Shown piece after piece: positions 1 through 10,789 of a stretch of 64,000 nucleotides of DNA. The translations under genes were made by a program, and so were the position numbers. The notes under the pieces were generated by a model that was given only the letters and a program-made list of their open reading frames with translations, ran no database searches and had not been told where the DNA came from. The stretch's first letter is position 1; every line of letters starts with the position of its first letter. The stretch comes from Phytophthora colocasiae (lineage: Eukaryota > Oomycota > Peronosporomycetes > Peronosporales > Peronosporaceae): contig JAGKQI010000054.1 in assembly GCA_018806915.1 (NCBI GenBank), positions 744,001-808,000 of the forward strand, given 5' to 3'.

Positions 1-429
1 GAGCTTGGTCTGGATCTTGGCCTGCATGGCTTCGCCATCCTCCTTGGTGATCATACCCGGGCCGGACGGTAACTTGATCAGACCGTCATCGTCGAAGCGG
101 GGGATCACGTGGATGTGGGCGTGGAAGACCATCTGACCCGATGCCTTGCCATTGTTCTGGATGATATTGATACCACTGGCGCCTGTAGCAGCCTGCACAG
201 CTTTAGCCAGACGTGGCAACTCCTTAAACAAATTGGCGGCCACCTCCGGCGTCATGTCGAGGACCGTAGCGAATCCGGGAGCTTTCGGCAGCAACAGCGC
301 GTGTCCCGGTGCAACCGGGAATGCATCAAGGATTGCCACAACGTGCTCCGTCTCGAAAAGCTTGTACGACGGGATGTCGCCCTTAATGATCTTGAGGAAG
401 ATGTTCTCCGGGTCGTACGCGATAGCCAT
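1..429 (-). CDS. HIT-family (histidine triad) nucleotide-binding protein, 3' end outside the window
   Basis: The reverse strand reads open for 143 codons from an ATG at 429 to the window edge, so the C-terminus is missing. The protein carries the histidine-triad signature HAHIHVIP, with histidines at residues 103, 105 and 107. Upstream are the usual HIT-fold elements: an N-terminal FLKIIKGDIPSYKLFE strand and helix, an APGHALLLPK segment and an INIIQNNGKASGQ segment. Members of this family (HINT type) hydrolyse nucleotide phosphoramidates or dinucleoside polyphosphates in the cytosol. The visible length already covers the usual core of about 110-140 residues. It is divergent from the esterase gene, with 241 bases between the start codons. 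No intron is needed. The family call is firm; the exact substrate cannot be told. Confidence 0.93.
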   Translation of the reverse strand, partial: MAIAYDPENIFLKIIKGDIPSYKLFETEHVVAILDAFPVAPGHALLLPKAPGFATVLDMTPEVAANLFKELPRLAKAVQAATGASGINIIQNNGKASGQMVFHAHIHVIPRFDDDGLIKLPSGPGMITKEDGEAMQAKIQTKL

Positions 430-626
430 GGTTAGATACTTTATGTCATCCACGCATGATGATATATTTTCTTTTTTAATTTTTTAACCAATCAAATTCA
501 TGAACCTTGCTAATATGCTAACGTTTAATAGAGGTGATGTAGTTTTCTTCTTGTGGCGTCGACATCTGATGCGAAAACCACACACGTCTTCGGTCAGAAA
601 TCACGGCTGACGTAGCAATAGAGTTG

Positions 627-645
627 ACTCATTTTCCAATTCACC
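627..645 (+). promoter_or_regulatory. Putative oomycete initiator plus flanking region (core promoter) of the esterase gene
   Basis: ACTCATTTTCCAATTCACC lies 26 bases upstream of the esterase ATG. It resembles the oomycete core promoter: a TCATTYY initiator followed closely by a CAWTTT-like block. Position and sequence fit; no transcript start is shown. Confidence 0.5.
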
Positions 646-670
646 TCAAGCTGCACAAGTTGCAATCATC

Positions 671-2496
671 ATGAACCGCGCATTGGAGGCAGTTTTCTCG
701 GATTTTAGTCGTCACGCCACTGCGCGCACTTATTATTCCTATCCAGAGGTTCGTTGCGTGATAATATTCCTCTGCTAATGGCAATACTCATCTTGTTTTC
801 CGCTTATTAAGGGCTCGAGCAAGTCGAATTTCGTCTTCCGCGTCACGTACGAAGGTCAGGAAGCTATTGAGGACGGGAGGGTTATTCTTTTCTTTGCCCC
901 TGGTCCAGAGCCGGAACCTCGGTTCGAAGCTTTCGACACCGACGCTCTTCGCCCCATTTTCGCCAAGGACGTGGTAAGATAAATTTGGTGGAATGGTTAA
1001 TTATTTCAAAGGGTTAATTGTTCGTTGTGTTCTTGTAGAGAAATGTGCAGCCTGGAGACATCATTGAGTTCGAGAGCACTGAGTACTCGACACCCGAAGC
1101 TTTGGGTTTTGTACCGCAAAACCTTGACTTGTTCTCCAATGAACTCTTCGTCCAAGCATTGATTCAACATGGTACGGTGAAAACGAGAGGATTTAATAAC
1201 TGTTAATAGGTTCTGACCATTGATTTATTAGATATGAACGATCCGGACGCCAATTCTCGAGTCGGTAACACATACAGTAAGCCGGTGGAGGTCCGTTTCG
1301 AAGATGACGAAGCGGATAATGTGGTGAATCTTGTGGCTGACCAAGTGGTGAAAGAAACGATGGATTTAACTCCGACGGAGTGGGTACAGCATATCTCCAT
1401 GAAGAGTGAACTTCTAAGCGAATACCACAACCAGGATGTGTATATGATGGCGTCTGTCGTCCTGCCGAAAAACTACGAGACATTGAAGGACTCGCACCAG
1501 TTTCCGACTGTTTACTACATCGAAGGGTTCACTGGTACCGAGACGTACGCAAAGAGGGCTCAAGGTTTTCTGTCATCAGAAATGGGACAAGACTGGAAGG
1601 CTGGACGCTGGCCGACACCGATGCTGCGAGTGACGTTAGGGTCGCGCTTCAAGTTCGGCCACACGTCGTTCGCTGATACAGAAGTTAACGGTCCATGGGG
1701 AACTTCCTTGGTCACCGAGTTCATCCCGTACCTGGAAAGCCTGTACCCTACTATTCCTTCTGCTGCTGGCCGTTTCCTACATGGTCACTCCTCCGGTGGC
1801 TGGTCTACTTTATGGCTGCAACTACAGTTCCCCGATTTCTTTGGTGGCACGTGGAGTTCTGCTCCTGATCCAGTCGACTTCTCGCGATTCCAAGTTGTCA
1901 ACATCTACGAGGCTGAGAATGCGTACTGGGATGCTGATGGCCATCCGTATCCAACGAGCCGAAGCAACGGACTCACTACGTGTAGCAATCGCGATGAGAA
2001 TCTGGTGGAGCGAGTGTATGGTCGTGGCAATGGAGGGCAATGGGATGCATTCGTAAGTTTTGTCGGGATCCCTTGACTTCTGTAGTTTTTTTTTTTACTA
2101 ACATTTACTTTCCAGTTTGCTCTGTTCAGTCCACGTGGAGCCGATGGAATGCCGATCCCGCTGTTCGACAAGGTGTCGGGCGACATCAACCACGACGTTG
2201 CCAAATACTGGGAGCGGTATGACGTCTGCAAGTTTTTAAAGAAGCGACCCGACTTGTTGACGACCAAGTTGTGTGGTAAAGTCCACGTTTTCTGCGGCGT
2301 CGAGGACACGTACTACCTCGACTTTGCTTGCCGCTCCCTGCAGAAATTGATTGGAACCAGCAAGGACAACGCCCAAGACGGTTCCCTTGTGCCGAACTAT
2401 GTGGCGATGATTCCTGGCGATCACACGAATATTCGCTCTCGAGCACACTACACCCGTGTGTACTCGGAGATTGCAGCTGTATGCTCGAAGATTTAG
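671..2496 (+). CDS. Putative esterase (alpha/beta hydrolase fold), five exons
   Basis: Five exons join in frame: 671-748, 812-973, 1039-1171, 1232-2052 and 2116-2496, giving 524 residues. The four introns are 63-65 bases, GT-AG. The nucleophile elbow GHSSG sits near residue 311 (Ser in a G-x-S-x-G motif), preceded by YLESLYPTIP, as in the esterase D / putative esterase family. A late histidine in IPGDHTNI is a candidate catalytic base. An N-terminal domain (residues 1-140, starting MNRALEAVFSDF) precedes the catalytic part, as in bacterial-type esterases with an extra leader domain. No signal peptide is evident. It is expected to hydrolyse carboxylic esters; the substrate is unknown. The gene is apparently intact and divergent from the HIT gene. 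Confidence 0.88.
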
Positions 2497-2725
2497 ACTG
2501 GAAGATGGGCCCTGTCATTGGAGGAAGGTGTCACCCGGTGGTTAAATGCCAACTGCAATTCATAGACTACACTTCTTCTGCTAAAGCAGTGCAGCCCACA
2601 AAGATTACGACTCGAAATCTTTGTGGCCTTCACTTGTTTTCTAGAACAAGCGAAACATTACAGCAGGCACATGTGCACTGTACAGCTTCTTCGGAACTTA
2701 AGGCTCGTAGGGAGCTTTTGTCCTT

Positions 2726-2735
2726 TTCACTTTGC
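2726..2735 (+). promoter_or_regulatory. Conserved TTCACTTTGC initiator-like motif upstream of Kazal gene 1
   Basis: The decamer TTCACTTTGC occurs upstream of all three Kazal genes, at 2726, 7198 and 39897, 32-66 bases before the original start codon. It matches the pyrimidine-TCA-pyrimidine-TTT form of oomycete initiators. Conservation between diverged paralogues supports a functional site; the transcript start is inferred. Confidence 0.5.
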
Positions 2736-2767
2736 ACAACAGCACAAGACCTTCCACATCTGAAGCT

Positions 2768-3013
2768 ATGAAGTTCGCCATTATATCTGCACTTGCCTCA
2801 CTCGTGATCGTCGGAACCTCCGCTCAAGGTTTTAGCTGCGCCAATGTTGGCACCATTACATGCAACAATATTGACGGCACTGCTGGCCCACAAGTCTGTG
2901 CAAGCAACGGTGTCACCTACATGAATCGGTGCGAGTTCAACAAGGCCAATTGCGACAACAAGGGGATGCGAGCGCTCCACGACGGTATGTGCAGACGGGA
3001 TGGAACTCGCTAG
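2768..3013 (+). CDS. Secreted Kazal-type serine protease inhibitor (copy 1)
   Basis: The product has 81 residues. It starts MKFAIISALASLVIVGTSAQ, a clear signal peptide with likely cleavage after SAQ. One Kazal domain follows with six cysteines (FSC, ITC, QVC, NRC, ANC, GMC) and the conserved core CASNGVTYMNRCEFNKANC. Oomycete extracellular inhibitors of this family (EPI proteins) block host secreted proteases in the apoplast. The residue at the likely P1 position after the second cysteine is Asn, not the Asp common in oomycete EPIs, so target specificity is uncertain. The start at 2768 was chosen because it gives the signal peptide; an upstream in-frame start would bury it. The nearest relatives in the window are at 7274 and 39970. 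Confidence 0.9.
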   Translation: MKFAIISALASLVIVGTSAQGFSCANVGTITCNNIDGTAGPQVCASNGVTYMNRCEFNKANCDNKGMRALHDGMCRRDGTR

Positions 3014-3143
3014 GACAACCGAAAAACCAATGTGAAAGGAGAGGTTCTCCAGCCTTGTTGTTGCTCAATCTGTGCCAGATGACTTCATGCATACCCATCT
3101 TTCCTTTTCAGAGTGTTTATCAAACGTCGCCCGCCTTCTTGTC

Positions 3144-3206
3144 GAACAACGGAGTGCATTCCATAGACTTCACGACGTGAAGTCTATGGAATGCACTCCG
3201 TTGTTC
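3144..3206. repeat. Perfect 30-bp inverted repeat with a 3-base loop
   Basis: Bases 3144-3173 are the exact reverse complement of 3177-3206, with GAC as the loop. It lies 130 bases downstream of the Kazal 1 stop and 218 bases upstream of the piggyBac end. It is far longer than a typical terminator stem. It may be a tiny palindromic MITE, an inverted-duplication scar or a small-RNA precursor. Confidence 0.9.
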
Positions 3207-3424
3207 ACGTGGATTGAGCAAAGCAGAGTGGAAAGAAAAGCGTAAGTACATGTATAACCTATTATAACAGTGAAGGGTATTTCGCAACATCGTACGAATG
3301 CGTTCCATTTGCCTCTATTGCCACGGCAACACGGTTCGGTTAGAGAGATTAATGCATTAACGATTAACGGCTTATCAACGACTTCAAGCACAAGTTTTAG
3401 AGCATCAATTCATTTGAAGCTATA
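3207..3424. other. Non-coding spacer between the hairpin and the piggyBac end
   Basis: I see no supported gene or repeat here. The short ORFs read through the palindrome and look like chance. Confidence 0.6.
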
Positions 3425-6400
3425 TTAACCCTTCTAATACGATCATTCCGGATTTTCCGGAATTTGATTATAGGATTGAAAATATTCAGCATTCTCCGCA
3501 ACAAAGGTCGGTCGGTCAAAAATCCGCATATTGGAATTTGTATGGGATAAATTTTACCAGGTAAACTGTAGCAGCTTTGGGCATTGAGACATGAGATTTT
3601 CGGGAAGCGGTTAGGGATGTTGATATAAGAAGCGAGGGGGCTGCCAGCCTTTCATTCCAAGATCTGCACCGCAAGAGAGACCATCACTCCCGCCTCATGA
3701 GAGGCTACGCCCTCGCCACCGAGAAAACGCTAGCCCAAGTCTGGAGCGAGCTGACTAAGAAGGGCTGGTCATTTCGCAAGTCACTAGGCCTGAGCGATGA
3801 CCTCAGGTATCTGCCACCGGGCGGCAGTTTGAAGGGAAAAGAGGGCGTCGATTACTTCCTCGGTGAGTATATTTTGCGCTGTTACATACGTATTCGGGCT
3901 AACACAGTTATGCTATGCAGGCGATAGCAGTTTGATGAGCTATTGCCGCCGCCAAGGGTGGCTGGCATTCGACCCTCTACCGAGTGCCCCACTCCCCACT
4001 GCTACAGAAGCCGCCCAGGCGACATCCAGCCCAGGTTTGGCTGCAGCAAAACCCCCGTCAAATCCTCAGGCTGCCGCCAAAGCTACGGTGGCACCGGCAG
4101 AGTCTCTTACAGAAGCAGTATCGAGCCCAGCACCAGCTGAAGAAAAGCAGCAAAACACAAAAAATCCAGCTGCAAAGCAGCCGACCAAGAAGCCCCCTGT
4201 CCCCAAGACGTCTAGTGCAAAGACGCTCGCTCCCAAGAAGCTAACTGCCAAGAAGCCGGCCGCCAAGAGACCTGCTTCCAGTATCAGTAAGCATCCTCCC
4301 CGCAAGCGAGCTGCTGTTGGCAAAGCAAGAGCCACGACAATCGTGCGCACAGATGCAGGTAAGTATTTCGCAACATCAGTTTGGTACGGAATGACTAACC
4401 TGCTATTATTACGGATATACCTGTAGCTGCTGTTCCGGATTTGACCGAAACTATTCCGGACCTTACCGATAATGCTATTCCGGAGCCGGAGGATAGAGAT
4501 CCGTATGCGACTGATGAGCCTATTCCGGAGGTGACAACAACTTGTGCTGAGGTTGGTGTTGGAGCTGACACAAATGGTACGAGATCACTGCTGGACGCGT
4601 TTGATTCGGACGACTTCTTGGATGCTCTTCGTGAGGACCGTCTGTTTGGCCCGCTGGAATCGGATGATTTGAACGTCGGTGAGGACGACTGGCTGCTTGG
4701 ACTGGATTCTGATCTTGAGGGGGACGAAGAGTCTATTCTTCATGACGAAGAGAGCAGCGCAGACATCGAAGAGTCAGATGCCGAGAGCGCGGAAGATGAC
4801 ACGGAGGTTCCGCTAGATGAAGCCGACGATGACCCAGTCACATTCGATCTTGTTGCTGCTGACCTAGATCGCCTTCAAGACGAAGAGTGGGATTATTTTG
4901 ACGAGCGTCACAGTGACCAAGTTCAAGTGGATGCTGCTCCGCTTTACGACGGACCAAGTGGACCGACCAAGGCCGCGTTAGCATACGCAGAAAACCCTTT
5001 GGCTATTTTTTACTTTTTCCTCCCCAAGGAGCTATGGCGTCGGATAGCCGTGGAAACAAATAAGTATCGGCTGGACACCGTTGACGAGGTGGCCCAAGGT
5101 ATGCACCGGCGTGCTCGCGAGAAACGATTGACGAGCCCGACTACAACTGTACTTTCTGTCGAGGAGTATCGAGCTAGGTTGGGACACAAGAACAGCATTC
5201 AGCCCCACGAGATAGTTCGATTCATCGGACTGTTGATTGCGAGGGCCCTGGAACCCCGGCGTGAGAGTCTCTCTCGTCATTGGATCACAAGGACAGAAGG
5301 CGCACTATCGCGAGGCACGTTCGGTCAGTTTCTTAGCCGCGATCGGTTTCACGACATCGCTCGATACCTTCACTTCAACGACAACGATCTACAAGAGGCC
5401 AGCGGAGATAGAGCCTTCAAGATCCGGCCTGTTGTACAAGCACTACAGAAGACATTTTTCCGCGGGTATCGGCTTGGAGCTCGCATCTCTTTTGACGAGG
5501 GCATGGTGCCCATGCGCCACAGGCGTAATCCTATGCGGCAGTACTTGGCGAACAAGCCCAACAAGTGGGGCACCAAGCTTTATATGACTTGCTGTGCGGA
5601 GACAGCATACTGCTCCAGGTGCGGAATTGTTTTGTGCGGGATAATCCGGAATATAATCGGGATGTTCCGCATTGTGATCGGGCTTATACTGACTATGTTG
5701 TGCGTTGCTGTGTAGAATCGACATATACTGTGGAAAAGCTGACAAAGATGAAACCGCAGTAGCACAGAAAGCTGTCGTGATGAATGTTCGCCATGTGCTA
5801 CAAGGACAACCTGCACAACGGCTGATATGCACCGACAACTACTACACTTCTATCCCGTTGTCACACAAGCTCTTAGATATGGGGCACATGCACGTGGGAA
5901 CTATTCGCAGTAATCGGAAGGGCTGGTGCAAGGATCTAGAATTCAAACAGAAGCGACGTCCCCAGAGTATACCCCGAGGCACCTTTCGCATTGCGCAGTG
6001 GCGCACCCACCCCGACTTTATTGCGCTGAACTGGATGGACAATAAGCCGGTTCGTTTCCTCGCGACGGGGTGCTCCACGCAGCTGACAAACGTGAATCGA
6101 CGTGAACCGAGTGGGGCTGTGTCCAGAGTGCCGTGTCCCCGACTGGTGAAGGATTACCACGAAGCCATGGGCGGAGTTGATGTCCACGACCAACTCCGTC
6201 TCCAGCGCTACTCGATCCAGCGAGCAGTTCGGATGCGAAAATACTACAAGACACTCTTTATTGGTCTTGTCGATATTGCTATGGTGAACGCATTTATCGT
6301 GCACAAGATAGCCATGCAAAGGCTACAAAAACCTGTACCGACACACGCAGTTTTCATGCGTCGCCTGCATGCTGATCCACTCGGTCAAACAAGCGATGAC

Positions 6401-7062
6401 TTTGCTCACGGCAACGACATGGAAGAGCTCGTCACTCGGCCGCTGCCGCGTCAGCCTCACACGCTGCAGAAGCTCGAAGAGAAGAACAAGGCCAAGACAA
6501 AGAACCGCCAATGGCTCTGCAAGGTGTGCTCCGCGTATGCTGGTCCTGGATTGCGTAGTTTCGAGACAAGCTACTTCTGTGCAGCCTGCACACGTGCCAA
6601 GCGAGGCAGAGTGTCGTTGTGCAACAAGGCCCGGCGTCTTGACCACGGCAGCAGCCTCACCTGCGACCAAATCTGGCATCAGTCGTGGCGTAATGGGACC
6701 GCTATTCCTCCTGAGTACCAGGACAAGATCCGATTCATTGAGAAGCGTAGGCCTGAAGTGTGTGAGAGCGATAGTGAGTCGTAGGAGTCTAAATAACGAG
6801 TGATGATCGTTTCGCTGCACTATGCTCACCTCTAATGCCTGCACATCGTAACGGTTTTGCCGGGAGATCGCAATTGGCAGACTTTTGGTCGTTTTATCCA
6901 CAGCTCATCTCCTCGTAAGAGCCAATCAAAATTGTTTCTGAGGCTACGTGTCACGCGAAAGGGCTTGATACATGATATATAGTACTGATTTTTCGGCATA
7001 TGTTAATTCATATGTTACGAGTAACGGATTTCCCGGAACAGTGGCCGTAGTAGAAGGGTTAA
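3425..7062 (+). mobile_element. piggyBac-type DNA transposon, complete with TTAA target site
   Basis: The element is bounded by TTAA at 3425-3428 and 7059-7062, the hallmark piggyBac target duplication. The ends are inverted repeats beginning CCCTTCTA: left CCCTTCTAATACG, right (reverse strand) CCCTTCTACTACG. Related CCGGAA-type sequence lies just inside both ends. The 3.6-kb element holds a single four-exon transposase gene whose frame is intact. It is inserted between two tandem Kazal genes. Both ends and the coding sequence are preserved, so it may be recent or active. Confidence 0.92.
3697..6784 (+). CDS. piggyBac transposase (DDE_Tnp_1_7 family), four exons, apparently intact
   Basis: Exons 3697-3862, 3921-4358, 4427-5618 and 5716-6784 total 2865 bases, which keeps frame and gives 954 residues. 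The introns are 58, 68 and 97 bases, GT-AG. Residues 1-200 hold a Trp-containing region rich in Ala/Lys/Pro (basic, perhaps DNA-binding or nuclear). Residues 200-350 are strongly acidic. The catalytic core then shows the expected acidic residues: Asp558 in ISFDEGM followed by NKPNKWGTKLY, Asp639 in CTDNYYTS, and Asp754 in MGGVDVHDQL. The C-terminus is a cysteine-rich finger (CKVCSAY, CAACTR). It cuts and pastes the element at TTAA in the nucleus. Read without introns, the gene appears broken at 5715, which is the third intron rather than a mutation. This is longer than the roughly 600 residues of insect piggyBac because of the N-terminal extension. Confidence 0.9.
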
Positions 7063-7197
7063 TGAGCTCTACATGTACTTGGGCAAATATTCGCTCTCGA
7101 GTAGGTAATCGGAGTTATGGTTCCTAAATCTGCATCAGGATAGGACTCGTAAACAACAACTCGTAATCCTTCGACGAAAGTACTAGAAGTAGTTCAA

Positions 7198-7207
7198 TTC
7201 ACTTTGC
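7198..7207 (+). promoter_or_regulatory. TTCACTTTGC initiator-like motif upstream of Kazal copy 2
   Basis: Same decamer as upstream of the other Kazal genes, 66 bases before the ancestral start codon. It remains although the coding start is damaged. Confidence 0.45.
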
Positions 7208-7273
7208 TATTTGCCAGCAACACACACAACGGTGGATCACTCCAGACCTGAAACCTCCCCACCGTCTGTAGCC

Positions 7274-7518
7274 ATGAGTTCGCCATTATGTCCGTGATCT
7301 CCTCGCTCCTAATTCTTGGAACCTTCGCTCGAGGTTTTAACTGCACCAATGTTGGCACCATTACATGCAACAATATCGACGGCACTACCGGCCCACAAGT
7401 CTGTGCAAGCAACGGTTGGACTTACATGAACAGATGCGAGGCCAACTGCGACAACAAGGGGATGCGAGTGCTCCACGACGGTATGTGCAACAGGAGCGAG
7501 GGCAACCGAGGAAACTGA
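7274..7518 (+). pseudogene. Kazal inhibitor copy 2, frameshifted near the start and internally shortened
   Basis: The ancestral ATG is at 7274, but one base is missing directly after it (ATGAGTTCGCC against ATGAAGTTCGCC in copy 1), so it no longer reads into the Kazal frame. A second ATG at 7288 restores the frame with a shortened leader (MSVISSLLILGTFARG). That leader might still work as a weak signal peptide, giving 76 residues. All six cysteines remain, but a 9-base deletion removes FNK and cuts the spacing between the fourth and fifth cysteines from six to three residues, which should disturb the Kazal fold. It is very similar to copy 1, so it probably arose by tandem duplication. I treat it as a decaying gene; expression from 7288 is possible. 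Confidence 0.7.
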
Positions 7519-7679
7519 ACGAGCTCGAGCGTTTCTCTTAACAGATGACGGGATACCGTTTATTGCGTTTAGGCAAGAAGTAACTCTTGCGAAAAAATAC
7601 TACTAGTAACACATGTAACTAGTGTTAAAGCTGATGCCTTGGTATATGTACATCTAAGCATTTTGAGAAGACCCAATTT

Positions 7680-7805
7680 AAGAAGTAGAAGAAGTAAGAA
7701 GTTGAATAACTACTAAGTGGACCTATCGTTTCGCTAGCGATGTAATATCTACTTACGACGACTAAGTTTACATCCGGGGAGTTCACTGGATCAGGGTTTG
7801 GTAAT
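7680..7805 (-). mobile_element. 3' end of a LINE (non-LTR retrotransposon) fragment
   Basis: The reverse strand carries the stop-proximal and 3' UTR sequence shared with other LINE copies here: GTAGATATTACATCGCTAGCGAAACGAT followed by GTTATTCAACTTCTT. The same block occurs at 42990-43140, 50395-50450 and 51390-51450. It contains the palindrome TCGCTAGCGA and ends in a CTT-rich tail. Confidence 0.65.
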
Positions 7806-8287
7806 TTTCCGTAACTATTGCCGATATTGGCAATGTCATATTGCCATAATTTATTGCTCCTCAACCCCAATAACATGCAATTTTTTATACAGGTCAATCT
7901 TGGCCATAGCCAAATGTCGTTGACATGTGTGGTTGCTTTGCCAATGGATGGTAGCGAGAACTATCGCCAAACGGGTGGTGTGGCCACGTTTGCACACAGG
8001 GCACACGGGTTATTACAGTTGCTTGTCATTTCCTAACTGAATTATATTATATCAGTTGATTTGTGTGTTGTATGTATGATGTCGAGGAATTCGGACTATG
8101 ACTTGTGTGTGTTGGTTGGAGAGGTTGGACGCGGTGGGAGGGTTCTCGAGGTAACCCCTCCTGAATCCAGGCGCATCGACAGCAACCAACTCGTTCAAAA
8201 ACTCATGAGAAAAGACGACATAGTGTCACAAATTCATGTGACCTACTGACTTGGTTGACATTGTCGAAAAAATTGGCAATAACTCAA
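7806..8287. other. AT-rich stretch without a supported gene
   Basis: Only short ORFs are present (for example 7818-8036 and 8061-8249), without recognisable domains. I see nothing further that can be supported. Confidence 0.5.
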
Positions 8288-9160
8288 TTATTTATTGGCT
8301 TGGATGAAGGCCTCCAATCCGTATGATATTGTATTTTTCGTATCCCTGCACTGGATTGCTAATCCGGTTGAAGAAATAGTCTTGACCCGACAATCAGGTC
8401 TCCAAAGAATATTCTCAGCATTACATCGTGAATGACAGGTACCAAACCTAAAATACCTGTTTGATGCACGCGTCCTCAAGGACATCCAAGTTGTATCGTC
8501 GGATGTTGCTGTAATTCTTCAGCAGGCTGTATGACTTTCATCCAGTCTGTCGCTTTGAGACTAGGAAAGAATCACGACCGTGATCCTTCAGAAGTGTTTG
8601 CAGCCACTCCTAGAGATGGAGGTGTTGCACAGCTGACTGCTCTTCGTAGCCCACCTGCTTCCGGATGAGGGAGAACCCGCTGGTATATACTCCGCATTTG
8701 ATAGTATAATGCGAAAATATCCCAAAACAAAATGCGTGAGCCTAACTCAGGTTCCACTATAGCACAGGCCATTTCGAAAAAAGCTCCAGAGCTTAGCCAG
8801 TGACGATCATTATCCAGAAAATCTGCGATCCAATGCTTGTTTGCCGTTGCTAGAGCTCGGCACAGATTTCGAAACTTTACAGACCCTGTTCCCAGTGGCA
8901 TTGACGTTGCCACTTGAAAATCTTACTTGTTCCACCAAATTGTTGGACTGTAAAGAGCGTATTGCACAACTTGAAGTCGACTGGTTGAAAGGGATCTTCG
9001 GTCCGGCCATTGTAATCGGTTCCATTCTCGCGTTGGCGCCATCAGACAGGTAACATCGTCGCCCTCCACCTTGAAGGTCTTGGAGGGTCCAGGAACAAGA
9101 AATCACTAGATTCTGGCCTCCAGAATGGGCCATATCATTTTCCTAACCCTGAAAGCAAAT
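8288..9160 (-). mobile_element. Degenerate LINE ORF2 fragment, C-terminal part
   Basis: The reverse strand matches the LINE copy that interrupts the bZIP gene. Shared runs include MPLGTGSVKFRNLCRALA, YYQMRSIYQRVLPHPEAGG and the segment before the zinc-binding C-terminus. Successive pieces lie in different frames (about 9133-8810, 8913-8572 and 8485-8288), so at least two frameshifts are present. The 3' UTR end is missing. It is a dead 5'- and 3'-truncated fragment. Confidence 0.7.
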
Positions 9161-9260
9161 AGTGGAGTCATCGGTGATGAAGACAATATATGTATATCAT
9201 CCCAATTTTGAGAGTCAACTCCTTTCGTGTACAGCAGATTGTGGAACCACAGTCCACACA

Positions 9261-10789
9261 CAGGGATTGGAAAAAAAAAGATTGATATTGTAGCATTGTA
9301 AAAATTGTTCCTTACAATATTGATTGATTGAAAACTTGCAATATCTAATTCAAATTGATCAATATTGTGTAGAAGATATACCAGAATCCTATTCGTTTTC
9401 GTACTCTTCTTCATTGTCGATTTCATCTCCTCCTTGAGCTGTCTGCACTGCCTTAGACGTAACCTCGTTTGTAACGAGATCCCAATTCATCCTCAAATTT
9501 AGTATCGCCTCAAGGGTCTCAGGACTCATTTGGTTGCGGAGATACCCGAGCATACATTTCACCGCTGAAAAGAGTCGTTCCACTTCAACGGAAGTTGCTG
9601 GAGGCCACGACAGATCCATGTACTTGGACTTGCCATCCTTTCGGGCTTTTGCTCGCACTACAATGGCACCTCATCTGGGGATCTACAACGTCGGGTAAAA
9701 TCCGGTTCTGTCGATCTGTAGAGTTGACCACCTTGGGGGGCGAGCATTGTAGCGATTCTTCTTCGAGACCGTCGTTGAAGACGATTGTTCTTTGTTTCTC
9801 TTGCGTTTTACGGAAGAAACTTCTGAAATATCTTCTTCTGCAAGAGTTCTTTCAAGGCGGGCCACAGCAATGCCCTCTTCTGATGTTAACTGGTTCTCTT
9901 GACCTTGCATGATCTTGACCACTCCAGTCTCAAATGCAGGCGACTCGACAATGTTGGTATCAACTCTGAGACGGTCCTCGAGATCAGGAAAATCTACTAT
10001 TGTTTCATCCAGGATATCTCGCGCTGATGCGTTCTTGTAGACGTTTTGTTGCCATTTCCAGTATCTCCATGTCTGTCGCGGAACCCGGAGTAATTCCGAA
10101 GGAGGAAATTTATTAATGAGCAAAAGCAAAAGGAAACAAATCGAGCGCCTCCGCTAGAGCGCGCTCCTACATGAAGACGATCGAGAGCGTGCCAGCACCC
10201 ACTTGTAATGCAAACTGCATGCCGTCGTCCACTAGTCTGCCACGCCGCAATCCTTGGCACGCGTCCTGCGCTCCGACGTGGTGTTGATTGGACACCAGCA
10301 CAAACTTGTGTTGCTGCACTATTCAAGCTTGAAGTCTGACCGTCATCACGGCGACAATGTCGTCCAGTAATTCCAGAATAGAGTAGTGTTCAGACGGACT
10401 CGGCAGGTACTGCATAATAGGAAAACGACGGGGTCGTCTAGGGGCTTGAGCCGTGAAAAAGTTGAAATAGCCATGGTCGAGTAGACTCTGAATTGTAACG
10501 AGGCGATATAGTCGGAGTCGCCGGCTTGGAAAGGGATGCGGTAAAACTGGAGGAGCGCTGATTTGAAAGTGAGGCTTGGAGTGGTCGTTCGCAGGTGAGT
10601 TGTGCTATCCCACCTCGTTTTCGATTGGCGTAGCTATTTTACGCCTCTGCCAAGACTGCGAGGTCAACTTCAACACAATTAGATCGCCGTATTGCAATTG
10701 ATTGTCCTCGATATTGATATTGTTACACTATTGATTGATTGAAAAGTCAACCTGACAATCAATTAACAATGTATATTGTCCGATCCCTG
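9261..10789 (-). mobile_element. hAT-type DNA transposon remnant with CAGGGAT ends
   Basis: The left end begins CAGGGATTGG at 9261 and the right end, read on the reverse strand, begins CAGGGATCGG at 10789. CAGGG ends are typical of hAT elements. Both sub-terminal regions repeat GATTGATTGAAAA and AT-rich ATTGATATTG blocks. Internally a hAT dimerisation domain is encoded on the minus strand. The 8-bp target duplication expected for hAT is not present as direct repeats at the two ends; instead GGTGGAGA at the right end has an inverted copy 42 bp away (see 10790-10847). The 1.5-kb length is short for an autonomous element. Confidence 0.75.
9389..10129 (-). pseudogene. hAT transposase remnant with C-terminal dimerisation domain
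   Basis: Two reverse-strand reading frames, 10129-9683 and 9658-9389, cover what remains of the transposase. The second contains the hAT dimerisation signature SWPPATSVEVERLFSAVKC, followed by MSPETLEAILNLRMNW. The first holds an acidic linker that ends in a basic KRKRNKEQ stretch and shows no DDE or BED motif. The break between the frames and the missing N-terminal and catalytic parts make it non-functional. Confidence 0.8.

Noticed and set aside
109..487. Plus-strand ORFs opposite the HIT gene
   Set aside because: They are shadows of the minus-strand HIT frame, which has a clear HAHIHVIP motif.
5619..5715. Inactivating break in the piggyBac transposase
   Set aside because: The interruption has GT-AG ends, and splicing restores YCSR into IDIYCGKAD in frame, with a total length divisible by three.
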